Assembly: GCA_030762895.1 (NCBI GenBank)
Contig: CM061070.1
Coordinates: forward strand, 98,908,759-98,972,758
Direction: 5' to 3'
Origin: Sophora flavescens
Lineage: Eukaryota; Streptophyta; Magnoliopsida; Fabales; Fabaceae
Length of the DNA: 64,000 nt
The notes under the pieces are model-generated. The model did not search any database. It saw only the letters and a list, made by a program, of their open reading frames with translations, and was not told the DNA's origin. The stretch's first letter is position 1. Each line of letters starts with the position of its first letter. This document shows, one piece after another, positions 52,940-63,188 of this stretch. The translations under genes and the position numbers were made by a program.

Positions 52940-54225
52940 TTTTTTTTGTTTTTTGATAAGCAAAGATGTATATTGAAAAGAATACAAGGTGTATTCTAAC
53001 CCGAATACAAAGATATCAAAGTGAAGGAATGAACAATGTAAAGAAAATACTAACTTAGGAAGCAGTATTTGTATTACAAAGCACAAACCCAACAACAAAG
53101 AAACAGGGAGAATAAATGAAATTGATATTCCCCCAACAAAAAGACACCTAACACTGCTCACCCACTAGCCAAACCAAGCCACAGAAACAGAAAATAACCA
53201 CTAAAGCCACAGCACCTAAACTTAGCCATTTGAGACCTTGAATTAAATTGTACTCTTCCAGCCCCATGTTTAGCCACTGCAGAAACGGGAGATAAGGATT
53301 GTCCCACTTGCCACCTACCACTCCGAAATGCCATCCACAGAATTACGCCCAAACACTAAGTAATGGCAGCACCAGATTTATATCGGTTGCTGCTTAAGCT
53401 AAATAGCCTAAGACCAACCCACATGCCAGTCACCTCCTGCAAACCTTCGCAAAATACCAGACCAAAAACAGAACCAACATCAACAACTTAGCAGTCAACA
53501 GAAACAGCAGAAAAACAAACTCAGCAGATCCTGCGTTTTATGCAGAGCATATTTGAATCAGAGTCAGTCCAAAGGATTAGGATTAATACACCAGTTCGAG
53601 TATTAGTAGCCACTCCTATTTGATATAATTCTATGCTTGATACATTGTATGCTTGATACACAGCCCTACAAAATAATAGCTGTCAACAGCAGGACATGGA
53701 CTAGGTAGCCAAGTTCCCGTCAGTGAGTATAGCCTAATGATTTGATGCAGAAATCTGGATTTAAACACCAATCTATATAGGAGAACGAAGCCTTCTTCAC
53801 CAAAGCCTTGCACCAAGTCCACATTCTTACTCTAACCAGATTTAACAAGACCCTATCTAACAAGACCCTCCAACAAAAAGCTCCCACCTTTAGTGGTATG
53901 CCTCTTTCCCATAGGAACTTGAAGTGCCGAGTATTAACACCATTAGAAACTGTTGTTGTCGAGCCGAGTAAGCTGATTTGACCGTGTAGTTTTGATCATT
54001 TCCCCTCTCCAAATCCAGCAATCCTCCTTGTTTTCCACCAAAACTGCATTGTCCAAAGATTTGCAGGAGTGTAGCCACCATGTCTTCCTCCCAAACGAAC
54101 AAACCTCTCCTCCAAATTTGAAATCCCATTTCCAACTACCATTGTTCCAAGTGCCTTGATCTGCAACCATTGTTCCCTCATGTCTTTGTCTGCATACTTT
54201 ACCATACATAACATTCAACCCCACG
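52940..54225 (-). mobile_element. 5'-truncated LINE (non-LTR) fragment inside the CACTA element
   Basis: The right part on the minus strand reads in pieces like the end of a plant LINE ORF2: WKWDFKFGGEVCSFGRKTWW, RIAGFGEGK/CWIWRGE, NYTVKSAYSAR, then FLWERGIPLKVGAFCWRVLL, which resembles the zf-RVT region with frame breaks. Its 3' side has T-rich leader text and ends in an A-rich tail (plus-strand poly-T 52940-52955) after ATACATCTTTGCTTATC. No target duplication was found by eye. Confidence 0.55.
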
Positions 54226-54416
54226 TACTAGGGTGCTAGAGAACTATGCATATTGTACATTGAGGACTAATAAAATGACACTAAGAAGCTGTGGAACTAC
54301 AGATTTATTAGGCTTCTAACTCATTAAGAATTTTCCTCTAGAACAAAGATAAAGGATGGCTAGATGGGCTTTGGCACTTCCAAGTCGAGAGGGATATCGA
54401 TTCTCGAAACAAAGTC

Positions 54417-54420
<4 letters not shown>

Positions 54421-54472
<52 letters not shown>
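54421..54472 (+). repeat. (TA)n microsatellite
   Basis: 26 TA units inside the CACTA element, near the 5' end of the LINE fragment. Confidence 0.9.
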
Positions 54473-54475
<3 letters not shown>

Positions 54476-55320
54476 ACTTTCAAATTTCAGAATATGATTT
54501 CCACTTTTACCCGACAAACGAATAAGAATGCATATTGGATTAAAATTTGAAGGATCAATTCGGAACCTAATGCGATTAGGAAATTGATATTGGCACATCA
54601 CTTTAATTTTATCATATAAATTTTTTGCGTACATTATTATATAAATTATGTGCAATTCATGCACATGAAACTTATAACATGTGAGGGGATAAAGGTTATC
54701 TAAGGAAAAAAGTGTGGTAATATTATTTCCAAAGTTGTATAGCAGAGGAACTCAAATGGACAACACTATCTGAGAATGGAAAGTGAAAGTAAGAAACATG
54801 GCCCACAAGTGAACAAAAGTAGGAAGGAATAATATCTATTTTTCAGGTCACTGTATACAAGGGATTAAGTTTGGTTTTCTATTGGTTCAAGAGTAAGTTT
54901 AAAAGGCTTGCTCTATATTCCTACCCTTCAATTTAAATTGGTGTATTGGATTGAGATTTTAAAAGATTATTTTGGTATAAAAGAATCTTGTGAATTTTAA
55001 AAGACTACATAGGAATCTTGATATTAGCCAACCCCAAAACCATCTTTCTCCATAGTTTCAAAGCACCTAATTTCAGAAACCAAAAACTTCAAAACAATGA
55101 CTCAGTTTCTTTTCCTTTGCTTTCTATTAGCAAATATTTTCCTTGGTTTTGGAATAGTGATTTGATTTGAAATGAATAATTTCATTTATGCACGATAGGT
55201 CCTTGTTGTCATATTCTTCTACCAACTCCTCCACTTATCCTTGCTCAGTTGTGTTTTCTCTCTCTCCGGTCATTCTCGAACACTCGGTGTAATGTATTAT
55301 GTGAATTATTGTCTTGTTTG
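54473..55320 (+). other. CACTA internal sequence without a supported gene
   Basis: AT-rich; ORFs here are short and partly coded by the microsatellite. Confidence 0.4.
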
Positions 55321-55665
55321 GTAGTGGAGAGCTGAGCTCAATAGGATGTGATCTTGTCTCGATTGTATGCTGATAATTAATTTAATGTTTATGCATGTGT
55401 TTGTCAATATGTGTTGTTTGTTAGTGGAGAGCGGAGCTCAATAGGATGTGATCTTGTCTGATTGTATGCTGATAATTTAATGTTTATGCATGTGTTTGTC
55501 AATATGTGTTGTTTGTTAGTGGAGAGCGGAGCTCAATAGGATGTGATCCTGTCCAAAGGCGAGGATCTTTGGTTGTGTCTTGATAATTTAGAAATTATGC
55601 ATGTGTTTGACAATTAACTGCTACTTGTTAGTGGAGAGCGGAGCTCAATAGGATGTTTGCTACAA
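55321..55665 (+). repeat. Tandem repeat, about 107 bp, four units
   Basis: TTAGTGGAGAGCGGAGCTCA followed by ATAGGATGTGATC occurs at about 55321, 55428, 55518 and 55628; the second unit is shortened and the last is partial. It lies upstream of the TnpA-like gene. Confidence 0.85.
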
Positions 55666-56047
55666 TATTTAATCTAAGTTTGTATTGATTTACGCTGCAA
55701 TTTATATAAACTCAACAATGTTGCAATATTTATAGGTTAATGGTTTTATTTTCTGTTAGAGTTAATAATTAATTTATGAAAGCCTTAGTTTCCTGTTTGA
55801 GATTCAATATTAATGAGCATGCGTAACTTATCAAGGTATGCATGCTCATTGTATTGAATCTTGAATTGTCCAATTGGGACAGTTTGGGAAAAAACCTTTT
55901 TCACACTCGGTAATTTAGTAACGGAGATTCTACTTAGGTAATTTATTTATGTCATAATTCATTGTGTGAATGTCATTCTACTTATTAGGTAATTTATTTT
56001 TGTCTTATTTACACTGTTGTGTAATCATATTTTCATTTTTTTCACAA

Positions 56048-57840
56048 ATGGCAGATTCCTCCAGAGGTAGGGGTCGTCGTGGAGGTCGTCGTGGAGGTCG
56101 TGCTGCGAGAGTCCCTTCGCCGGTCGACCCACAGCCTTTAGATCGAGACCATCCTCGCCAAAGACTGTATTGACGGACACACCTCGTGGTGATGGAGTTG
56201 CACCCCCCACCCATCCTCATGTGGTCGGGACACAGGCTGCACCCTCATCATCCACACCTACGACGACAGGACCATCATCATCTTCGGGACAGGAGAGTCG
56301 TGGTCCATCCGACAGGAGGATTCTTCTTATCCCCAGGGGGGATAACGAGTATGCTAATTTAATTTTTTAATATATATAAAGTATCGTTAATTTCTATTTA
56401 CTTGTTTTTAAAATTTAATTATAACATTTATTAATGCTCTAATTTTGCTGCAGCTTTCTGCCCGCGAAGGGCCCTTCTGATTCAATCTCGAAGATCCTGC
56501 GACGCAAGTTTGATGGTCCATGGCCTACATGGAAGGCCATCCCACTGGGCCATAGGGATCAGTTGTTTCTAGAGTTTAAGGTAACAGTTTATTAAGTTTT
56601 TTAAATTAAATTTACATTATATATATGTACACACGAATTTCCTAACAACTGTAAGTTGCAGAAAGAGTATAGGTGGGACTTAGCTTTAGAGGCTCTCGTC
56701 AGGGACATATTTGAGCATAAAGGCTCACTTGTTATGAAGAATCGATGAACAAGCCGAGGAAGGGGAAGAATAAGGGGAGGTGGGTGGATCCCCGAGATCA
56801 TGAGGCAGCTGGACCAAGATCTTGGGCTACTGAGAAGTTCCAGGAGATCCAGGCCACAGCTCGACGTAATCGAGCTTCTGATGGTGGCGCATGTGCTTGG
56901 ACCGGTGGGTCTAAATCAGCCGCCGCCCACTACGACGAGCTGGTAATACATTAAACTTTTGACTTAATATACTATTTAATTAATTAGTTTTCATTTTTAA
57001 TTATTCTTATGAATTTAATATTATATTATTCTGTGCAGAAAGCACAGAAACAGCGGGCCCCGACTGCTATGGAGTTGTGGAGAGGACGAAGAAGTTGAAG
57101 TCGGGGACATGGGTCAACGACAAGGCCCGTAACTATGCTGTAAGCAAAAAAATAATTTAGTGTTTACTTGTAATTTATTATAAATGATTTGTTAATATTG
57201 GATATAATTATTTTAACTAAATCTATTCAACTATACTTTGTAGGCAGGCTTCAACGAGAAGAAGGACGATGCCATATCACGTGCCTCACAGTCACAAGAT
57301 GAGGCTTTGACTGGTGATGGCTGCTCTCCTGTCTCCGTCGACGATAATGCCATTTATTTGGAGGTCGTCGGGGGCAGGAACAAGAAGGGGCACGTGTATG
57401 GCCTCGGACACCTGGGAGCCGAGTTCATCGCTTCATCGTCCGGCACGCCTGCTCCTTGCTGCGCCGATACCGTCCCTCAGGAGCAGTTCCACCAAATGCA
57501 GGACACCATCACGCAGCTAAACGCGGAGCTTCGGGAGAAGAGCGAGAGAGAGCAGCAGATGGCGGACCAGATTACACAGTTGACTCGGGCACACCAAAGA
57601 ATGATGCGGCGAGCATCGAGCGGGCCGGTTACATCGCGGCTGGTGTTGGAGCAGATGAGGATCCAGACTCCGCTTGCTCGGGATGATGCTCGACGGCGGT
57701 TGTGCCGCCTGTTGCCGCTCCTCCAGCCTCCGCCGCCACTACGATGTCAGCATCGCAGAGAGGACGATCAGCTAGCAGACGTCGGTGGTACGGACGCTGA
57801 GGATGATTGGATTCCTCCATCTCCCCCTCATCATGACTGA
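56048..57840 (+). pseudogene. TnpA-like gene of the CACTA element (Transposase_24 type), decayed
   Basis: Exon model by splice motifs: 56048-56348, 56454-56580, 56662-56942, 57039-57139, 57244-57840, all GT-AG. Exon 1 begins MADSSRGRGRRGGRRGG. Exons 2-3 give FLPAKGPSDSISKILRRKFD, then WPTWKAIPLGHRDQLFLEFK and KEYRWDLALEALVRDIFEHK, typical of the plant Ptta/En/Spm family (Transposase_24, PF03004). Then KFQEIQATARRNRASDGGAC, WTGGSKSAAAHYDEL, and KSGTWVNDKARNYA. The last exon has a coiled-coil segment (ITQLNAELREKSEREQQMAD) and ends in an acidic tail. Frameshifts lie near 56165, 56745 and 57085, so no intact protein. In active systems this kind of protein binds the subterminal repeats together with a TnpD transposase. 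Confidence 0.8.
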
Positions 57841-58029
57841 TTTTTTCTCTCCATATTTTTTACTTTAAACGATTCTTGTACGACATTTTGGATTATTCTT
57901 TTTATATATATTTATTATTTTTTATGATTGTATATTTCATAAGTTATTTGGTGTGTTTTATTAGTAATTTTTTTAACGTTTAAAGAAAATCAGAAAAAAA
58001 TTATTATAAAAATTAAAATTAAAAAAATA

Positions 58030-58420
58030 ATAATAATAACCAGTTTAGCGACCGAATTAGAAACCAATAATTCGGTCGCTAAACTTTATTTAAGATTTCC
58101 AGATGATGTATAGCGACCGAAAATCCGTCGCTAATATAGGTTAACAGTAACCAAAATTAGCGACCGAATTAGCAACCGATTATCGATCGCTAAAAATGGT
58201 TACCCAAAAAATGCGACCAACCTAATAGCGACCGATTATTATTTTATAGCAATCGAATTTACGGTCGCTAATTAGCGACCGAAATAATAATTCGGTAGCT
58301 AAAACCTTAGCGACCAGGTATTCAGCTACCACCATAAATCGGTCTCTGATTCGGTCGCTAAAACAAATAGCGACCGATTTACATGGTTTAGCGACCGAAA
58401 AGTACGGTCGCTAAACAATT
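58030..58420 (+). repeat. CACTA right subterminal repeats
   Basis: About 16 copies of TAGCGACCG/CGGTCGCTA in both orientations up to the 3' terminus. Confidence 0.9.
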
Positions 58421-58853
58421 GTTTTTTTGTAGTGTCACTTGAGATGCCCTATATATATAGACACACACAATAATAAATGTTCAGAAATATATGTTCTATT
58501 AGGAAGGTTAGTGCTAATTTATAATTTGTTCTTAAAAAAAAGGATTTAATCGATATGCACTGACATTGTAAATATTTTTTACACCGTCAACCAATCAGAA
58601 ATTGACAAATCATTAAAAATATTTGGCTCTTATCTTAACTATCTTAAAAGTCATTCATATCATGAATGTGTAAAAAACTTTACACTGATAATGTATAGTA
58701 ATTAAAATCTAAAAAAAATCATTATAAAATTTAATGTTGAGATAAGTAGAATAACAACGTATTGAGAGTAATGTAAAAATGTTAAAAACAATATGATAGA
58801 TAAATATATTTTCTAAAAATGATTGACTTGCACCGGATAAGAGAATAAATAAA

Positions 58854-59120
58854 CACTACAAAAAAGAACTGTTTAGCGACCGGCATATTCGGTCGCTAAA
58901 CTTTCTAATTCATACGCTATTTAAGTTAGCGACCGAATTAGCGACCGATTCATGGTGGTGGCTGATAACCTGGTCGCTAATCTTTTAGAGACTGAAATAA
59001 TAATTCGATCGCTAAATGGCAACCGTAATTTCGGTCGCTAAATAAAAAAAACGGCCGCTACATGGTTGGTCGCATTGTTTGGGTAACCATTTTTAGCGAC
59101 TGATTATCGGTCGCTAATTG
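58854..59120 (-). mobile_element. CACTA end fragment, inverted relative to the main copy
   Basis: CACTACAAAAAAGAACTG, then GCGACCG repeats, matches the reverse complement of 58150-58434 (shared TGGTGGTGGCTGA / GGTTGGTCGCATT / GGGTAACCATTTTTAGCGA landmarks). So it is the 3' end of a CACTA copy in the opposite orientation. It ends near 59120, where LTR sequence begins; no other terminus was found. Confidence 0.75.
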
Positions 59121-60651
59121 GGAAACCAAGTGTCACTTGAAAAATTAAACAACTATTTAGAATGAGAAATAGGTGTGAAAAGATTTCAAAGAAAATAAAA
59201 GAAACAATAAAATAAAATCAAATATTTTTGGGATTTTAAATTAAAAGAGATTTTCAGGAATTGGGTTACCAACAAGACTGCTCATGCTACTAAATTGATT
59301 ACCCATCTTGTTAATTATCAAAATTGCTTTTAAGGTGAATTTATCCTAAATAAGTTAATATTCCCTCTCGAGATACAAGACCGTGCCAAATTAAACCAAC
59401 CCCTACTCTCGTGGTAATTGTATTTAAATTGACTCCATTAAGATTCGTGACAATTTAATGAACCCTCGAAGGACCGCTTCTAACTCTCGTGATTTAAGTC
59501 CTAAGTTCAATCCCTATAGATCCGATACCTAAGTTCACCGCTAGGTTCGTCCTTAGAGTATCTATGACATGCAAATAAGTGCGCACCAAATTCACAAGTA
59601 ATTCATGCAATAGGAATTAAATCAAAAAAAAATTTGGAATTAACAAAGGGAAAACATCAATTCATGACATAAAACAAGTCTTGGGCATAACCCCAATTCC
59701 TAGAAATAAAAAGACTACTCAAACATTGTCATGGTCATGGCATCCTTGAATAACAAAAGCATAAAAATCCTAAGAGAAAAGTAGAAATTGAGAAGAAGAG
59801 AAATCCTAATTTTCGCCTAAGGTAGCAGCCCTGAGGTCTCTATTTTCGAGCCTAATTGCCCTATTTATAGAGTAGGTTAACTTGGATTTGAAACCATTAC
59901 AAAATCAAATCAAATCAGCAAATCAAAATTCCAGATTTTGGGCGTCAAGGCCAGGCCGTGACAGATTCTGTCCTGGAGAACGTGACACTGATTGGCCTGT
60001 CACGACCGTGATGGCCATCACAGCCTGGTCGTGACAAGTTCTGACTTTGTGTTCTTCTTTCTTTTTCAGCCCTGCTCGATCATGGCCGTGATGCCTATCA
60101 CGGCCAGGCCGTGATGGGCTCTGTTTGGCTCATTTTTCTTGTATTTCAAGCTCCACCTTCATGCAAACTCCAACATAACAGTTCCTGAGCATTTTAATCT
60201 TCGTATTTAATTGTCAAATCAATATCTCCAAATTAATTGTCAAATCTTATCATATCCTTTATTGTTGTGATAGGGAATTATTATCCAAATCCAAATTGAT
60301 TTGGATCCAATCTTTTATCTCAATGCCAATTGAATTATCTTTTAATCATAATAATTCAAATTCAAATTGATTTGGATTCAAATCCATCATGTGGGTCCTT
60401 AAAATTTACTTGGCAATCTTCAATTTAATTGCAATCCTTCTTCTTTGTCCTTTCCTAAAATAAAAATATGAAAATCTTGAGAAAATCAATTAAATTCTAA
60501 TGAAAATCAATTAAATACACACATTGACTCTAAAATAACTAAAATAGGAAAATAAAGTCTAATTTTGGTTAAATCAAGCATTCAACAAAATTTAATTGAT
60601 GAAATCCACTCTAAAATATTAGCTAAAACATGATAAGTCAGTGGATTATCA
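59121..60651 (-). repeat. 3' LTR, truncated at its end
   Basis: On the minus strand it starts TGATAATCCACTG. Relative to the 5' LTR it lacks about 80 bp at its distal end (63189-63268 in the other copy), where CACTA sequence takes over at ATTGGGAAACC. It contains GC palindromes (59940-60120) and CTATAAATAG (59861-59870, minus). Confidence 0.8.
59940..60120 (-). repeat. GGCC palindrome cluster in U3
   Basis: On the minus strand: TCACGGCCTGGCCGTGA, CACGGCCATGATC and TCACGACCAGGCTGTGATGG-type copies, upstream of the TATA box. Same motif type as 21807-21960. Confidence 0.75.
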
Positions 60652-60690
60652 AAATACCCCAAACTTAAACTTTGCTTGTCCTCAAGCAAA
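60652..60690 (-). promoter_or_regulatory. Polypurine tract region
   Basis: The minus strand reads GAGGACAAGCAAAGTTTAAG, then TTTGGGGTATTT, ending at the LTR start TGATAATCC. Confidence 0.65.
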
Positions 60691-61203
60691 CTAAAAATCA
60701 AAAAGACTCAAAACTTGGCAAGCTTAATGGATTCAATCAAACCTTTTATATGCTTCATGCAATTTTTTTGTCAATACAATTTCAATCAATGTTTACCCCT
60801 ATTTCATTATAGTAATCCCCAAATTCATTTACTTCAAACAAAGATAATTTCATCATAAGTGCAATCATCAATCTAAGTAAAGGATCCAAGTTACACAAAA
60901 AAGGGAGATCACCAATTTCAAACATTTACCTTCCTCACAAGGGCATTTAGTAATTCACTCATTCACTCAAGTGTCTAGGTTATCAACTTTCACTCAATTT
61001 CACATTTTAATAGCACTTTCCATGAATTTGATTTTCATCTCAAAAATAGTTCCCACGAAAACATGCATGCAACATCAAAAGGTCTTTTAAAGGTTGTAAT
61101 GGGTTCTGGCTAAAGGTAGGATATTCAAAGGTACTAAGCTTAAGTCCCTAGGAACTAAGAGAGCATGAACATTTTTGCACATTGAATTTCCACTCATTCC
61201 TTT

Positions 61204-61283
<80 letters not shown>

Positions 61284-62057
61284 TTTGGGTGACTACTACC
61301 TTTTCCTTTTAATACCATTTTTTACATTTTTGTAATTTTCTTCTTTTTTTCTTTTTGCCTCTGGCTTCAACCTTTATTTTTCTTTTTCTCAACCCAAAAT
61401 AACATATCGAACCCTTATAGCCACCCCAAACTTAGTTTCCTACAACCCTTGTCTTGCTAAGCATCCATGCTCTCCTAAATCCTAAGATTGGGTTAACATG
61501 GTTTTTTCGGATTTTTGGCTTATAACATAAGGTCATCAAGAAACAATAGGCTATTAGGCTCAATGTGGCTCACTAGGGAACATGCATTAGGGATGATCCT
61601 TTTTAGGCCAAGTAGCTATTTCAAAGAAAATTTCCTGGATCATTTGATGCAAACATATAAACTTGCAAACCATGAATAGATTCAAGCAAATCCGGGAAAG
61701 TGCAACTTAAAAGTGATTCACACAATTTAAAAACAATGTTGGAGGCTCAAATTCCTCACCTGGACGTTTTTCGCAAATTGTTTGACCGATATACAATCCC
61801 TAGTGTGTGCACCCCTTCACCCCAAACTTGTCATAAATCATGCATCCACAACAAAATTTCTCAAAGTTCAATTTTTAAATTTTATGGGGATCAATTTTTC
61901 AATTTTCAAATCATTAGGGGAAATTATCAAAAATCAATATATTTTTTTATATGCAATCTATGCTAAATTCAATAAAATTCCTTCAAGCTTACCAACACAA
62001 GACTCAAACACATATGACTCAAATAAAGAAAAGCAAAATAATTAAAAAGAGAAGGGT
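60691..62057 (-). other. Non-coding internal region of the minus-strand element
   Basis: Parallels 3700-5100 of the left element in reverse (for example CATAGGCTATTAGGCTCAAT near 61550 and AATTTCTCAAAGTTCAATTT near 61855). No ORF supported. Confidence 0.6.
61208..61281 (+). repeat. (TA)n microsatellite
   Basis: About 37 TA units within the internal region of the minus-strand element. Confidence 0.9.
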
Positions 62058-62077
62058 TTAGAAAAAATCATTGAAGA

Positions 62078-62262
62078 CGCTTCCACCCGGATCCCATAGC
62101 CTGTGGTACAAATACCAAGAGATGCCCAAGATGTAAGACCTTCCTCCCGGATCCCATAGCTTGTGGAGTGGAGATGGAAGAAGCAAGTGTGATGAGATTC
62201 TATTTACTTCTCTAAGTGCTATTATGAGCCCACTTCCTCCCGGGTCAAATGGTAAGTCACCT
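62078..62262 (-). repeat. Repeats of TCCTCCCGGATCCCATAGC
   Basis: CACCCGGATCCCATAGCCTG (62085-62104), CTCCCGGATCCCATAGCTTG (62144-62163) and CCTCCCGGGTCAAATGG (62236-62252). The equivalent zone of the nested element has one copy (TTTGATCCGGGAGGAGGATC, 23700-23719). Confidence 0.6.
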
Positions 62263-62363
62263 ACTCCAAGAATGTCCTTTATGTAATTAGTTTCTCCATG
62301 AAGCATTAGAACCATAACTTTTTGAGGCGACCTTAGAGCCTTTGCCGCTATTGATGAAAACTC

Positions 62364-62714
62364 TCAATTCTCAGGCAATGACTTGAACTCCAAAGTTGGT
62401 ATTTTTACTAAGTAATGTGATAGACAAATTGTATGCACCAACTTTGTAACATCCACACATGCATGCAAACCAACATATTTATCCAACTCAGGATTTTGAG
62501 GCTCCTCAATAGGATTGGTGATAGAAGTATTTTCCACATGATTTGTCTCATTTGTCCCTTGCAAAGGAACAATAGGAGTTATTTCCTTCTTGCACTCCTC
62601 TTCATGATCCTCTCTTCTTGAATCATCTTCCACCACCACTTCATCTTCATTTAAGTCCATATTGGCAACAACATTCTCTTCAATTTGAGTCTCGTACGGT
62701 TTTTCTGCTAGCAA
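62364..62714 (-). CDS. Orphan ORF, C-terminal part (related to 23043-23642)
   Basis: Reads ENVVANMDLNEDEVVVEDD, then an acidic linker of about 45 residues, then LDKYVGLHACVDVTKLVHTI and SHYLVKIPTLEF before the stop. The first and last segments match the other orphan ORF (EENLVWGIVQDEDE; LDKYVGLHACVDIGKLV; SNFLVKMPF). Upstream in the same frame the text IQRHKMRKKRSQLIAEMLS is interrupted by a stop near 62745-62755, so the methionine at 62712 is probably not the original start. Function unknown. Confidence 0.5.
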   Translation of the reverse strand: MLAEKPYETQIEENVVANMDLNEDEVVVEDDSRREDHEEECKKEITPIVPLQGTNETNHVENTSITNPIEEPQNPELDKYVGLHACVDVTKLVHTICLSHYLVKIPTLEFKSLPEN

Positions 62715-62838
62715 TTTAGAAAATTCGCCAGCTTGCTCTTCTAACCTCTAAAAGTTATTACTTAGCATCTCCGCTATCAATTGAGAACGTTTCTTACGCA
62801 TTTTATGCCTTTGAATCATGGCACTACATTCCTCCTTG

Positions 62839-63070
62839 CTACGCTCTATGCTCTGGATCAAATGTTGAGCATCTATAAACCAAAGTGATTACGGTACATC
62901 GGGATCCAGACTTAATGTCTGGTGGTGTTTGTAAGGATGACAAATAGGATCTCCATTCCTCCTTGGAGTATATCTTCACATGCTTATCAACAATACAATC
63001 AAGCACGATCCAATCAATTTGAGATTCTCTGTTTAGATAGAAACAATGGTCCATGTGTGGCATCCACCTA
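62839..63070 (-). pseudogene. Orphan ORF, N-terminal part (frameshifted)
   Basis: Begins about 100 nt after the primer site with MPHMDHCFYLNRESQIDWIV, then KIYSKEEWRSYLSS. The position and the C/YYF and EEW features parallel METYYFPTLDG...KHEEEWEW of the nested element. The frame leaves the family near 62880, and the continuation (IDAQHLIQSIERSKEECSAM) is in another frame. The ORF upstream of 63070 is leader sequence including the primer site. Confidence 0.45.
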
Positions 63071-63165
63071 ACACAAACAAAACTCAAAAGAAAAGATCGA
63101 ATATAGACAAAAAAATGTCTAAAGTAGTTGTTTTCTTTGTTACTAATGATATCGGTGGTGCCAAT

Positions 63166-63182
63166 CCCCGGCAACGGCGCCA
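63166..63182 (-). promoter_or_regulatory. Primer-binding site, tRNA-Asp type
   Basis: The minus strand reads TGGCGCCGTTGCCGGGG six bases after the LTR end, identical to that of the nested element. Confidence 0.8.
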
Positions 63183-63188
63183 AAAACT

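Larger units (their letters stand above)
51807..58434 (+). mobile_element. CACTA (En/Spm) transposon, 6.6 kb
   Basis: Ends CACTACAAAAAAAAGG and (inverted) CACTACAAAAAAACAATTG, a 3 bp target duplication TCA (51804-51806, 58435-58437), and dense TAGCGACCG/CGGTCGCTA subterminal repeats at both ends. The uninterrupted sequence CTCTCACTTGAG at 6903-6914 shows the empty site. It carries a broken TnpA-like (Transposase_24) gene and a LINE fragment; no TnpD-type transposase was found, so it is non-autonomous. Confidence 0.93.
51636..58448 (+). mobile_element. Second copy of the CTCAAGTGAGAGG MITE, interrupted
   Basis: Left part 51636-51806 and right end 58435-58448 correspond to the intact MITE at 6690-6918; the CACTA element sits in its right terminal repeat. 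Confidence 0.7.
51416..58853 (+). mobile_element. Second Helitron-like unit, split by a CACTA insertion
   Basis: 51416-51490 and 58790-58850 are single minisatellite-type units; 51503-51635 and 58449-58500 match 6532-6690 and 6919-6975. The order minisatellite, spacer, MITE, spacer, minisatellite parallels 6532-8545 of the first copy. Neither terminus was recognised. Confidence 0.55.

Noticed and set aside
63166..63182. Sequence complementary to PBS read as a tRNA-Asp gene 3' end
   Set aside because: Only the 3' end matches; the rest of a tRNA is absent and an LTR is adjacent, so it is a primer site.
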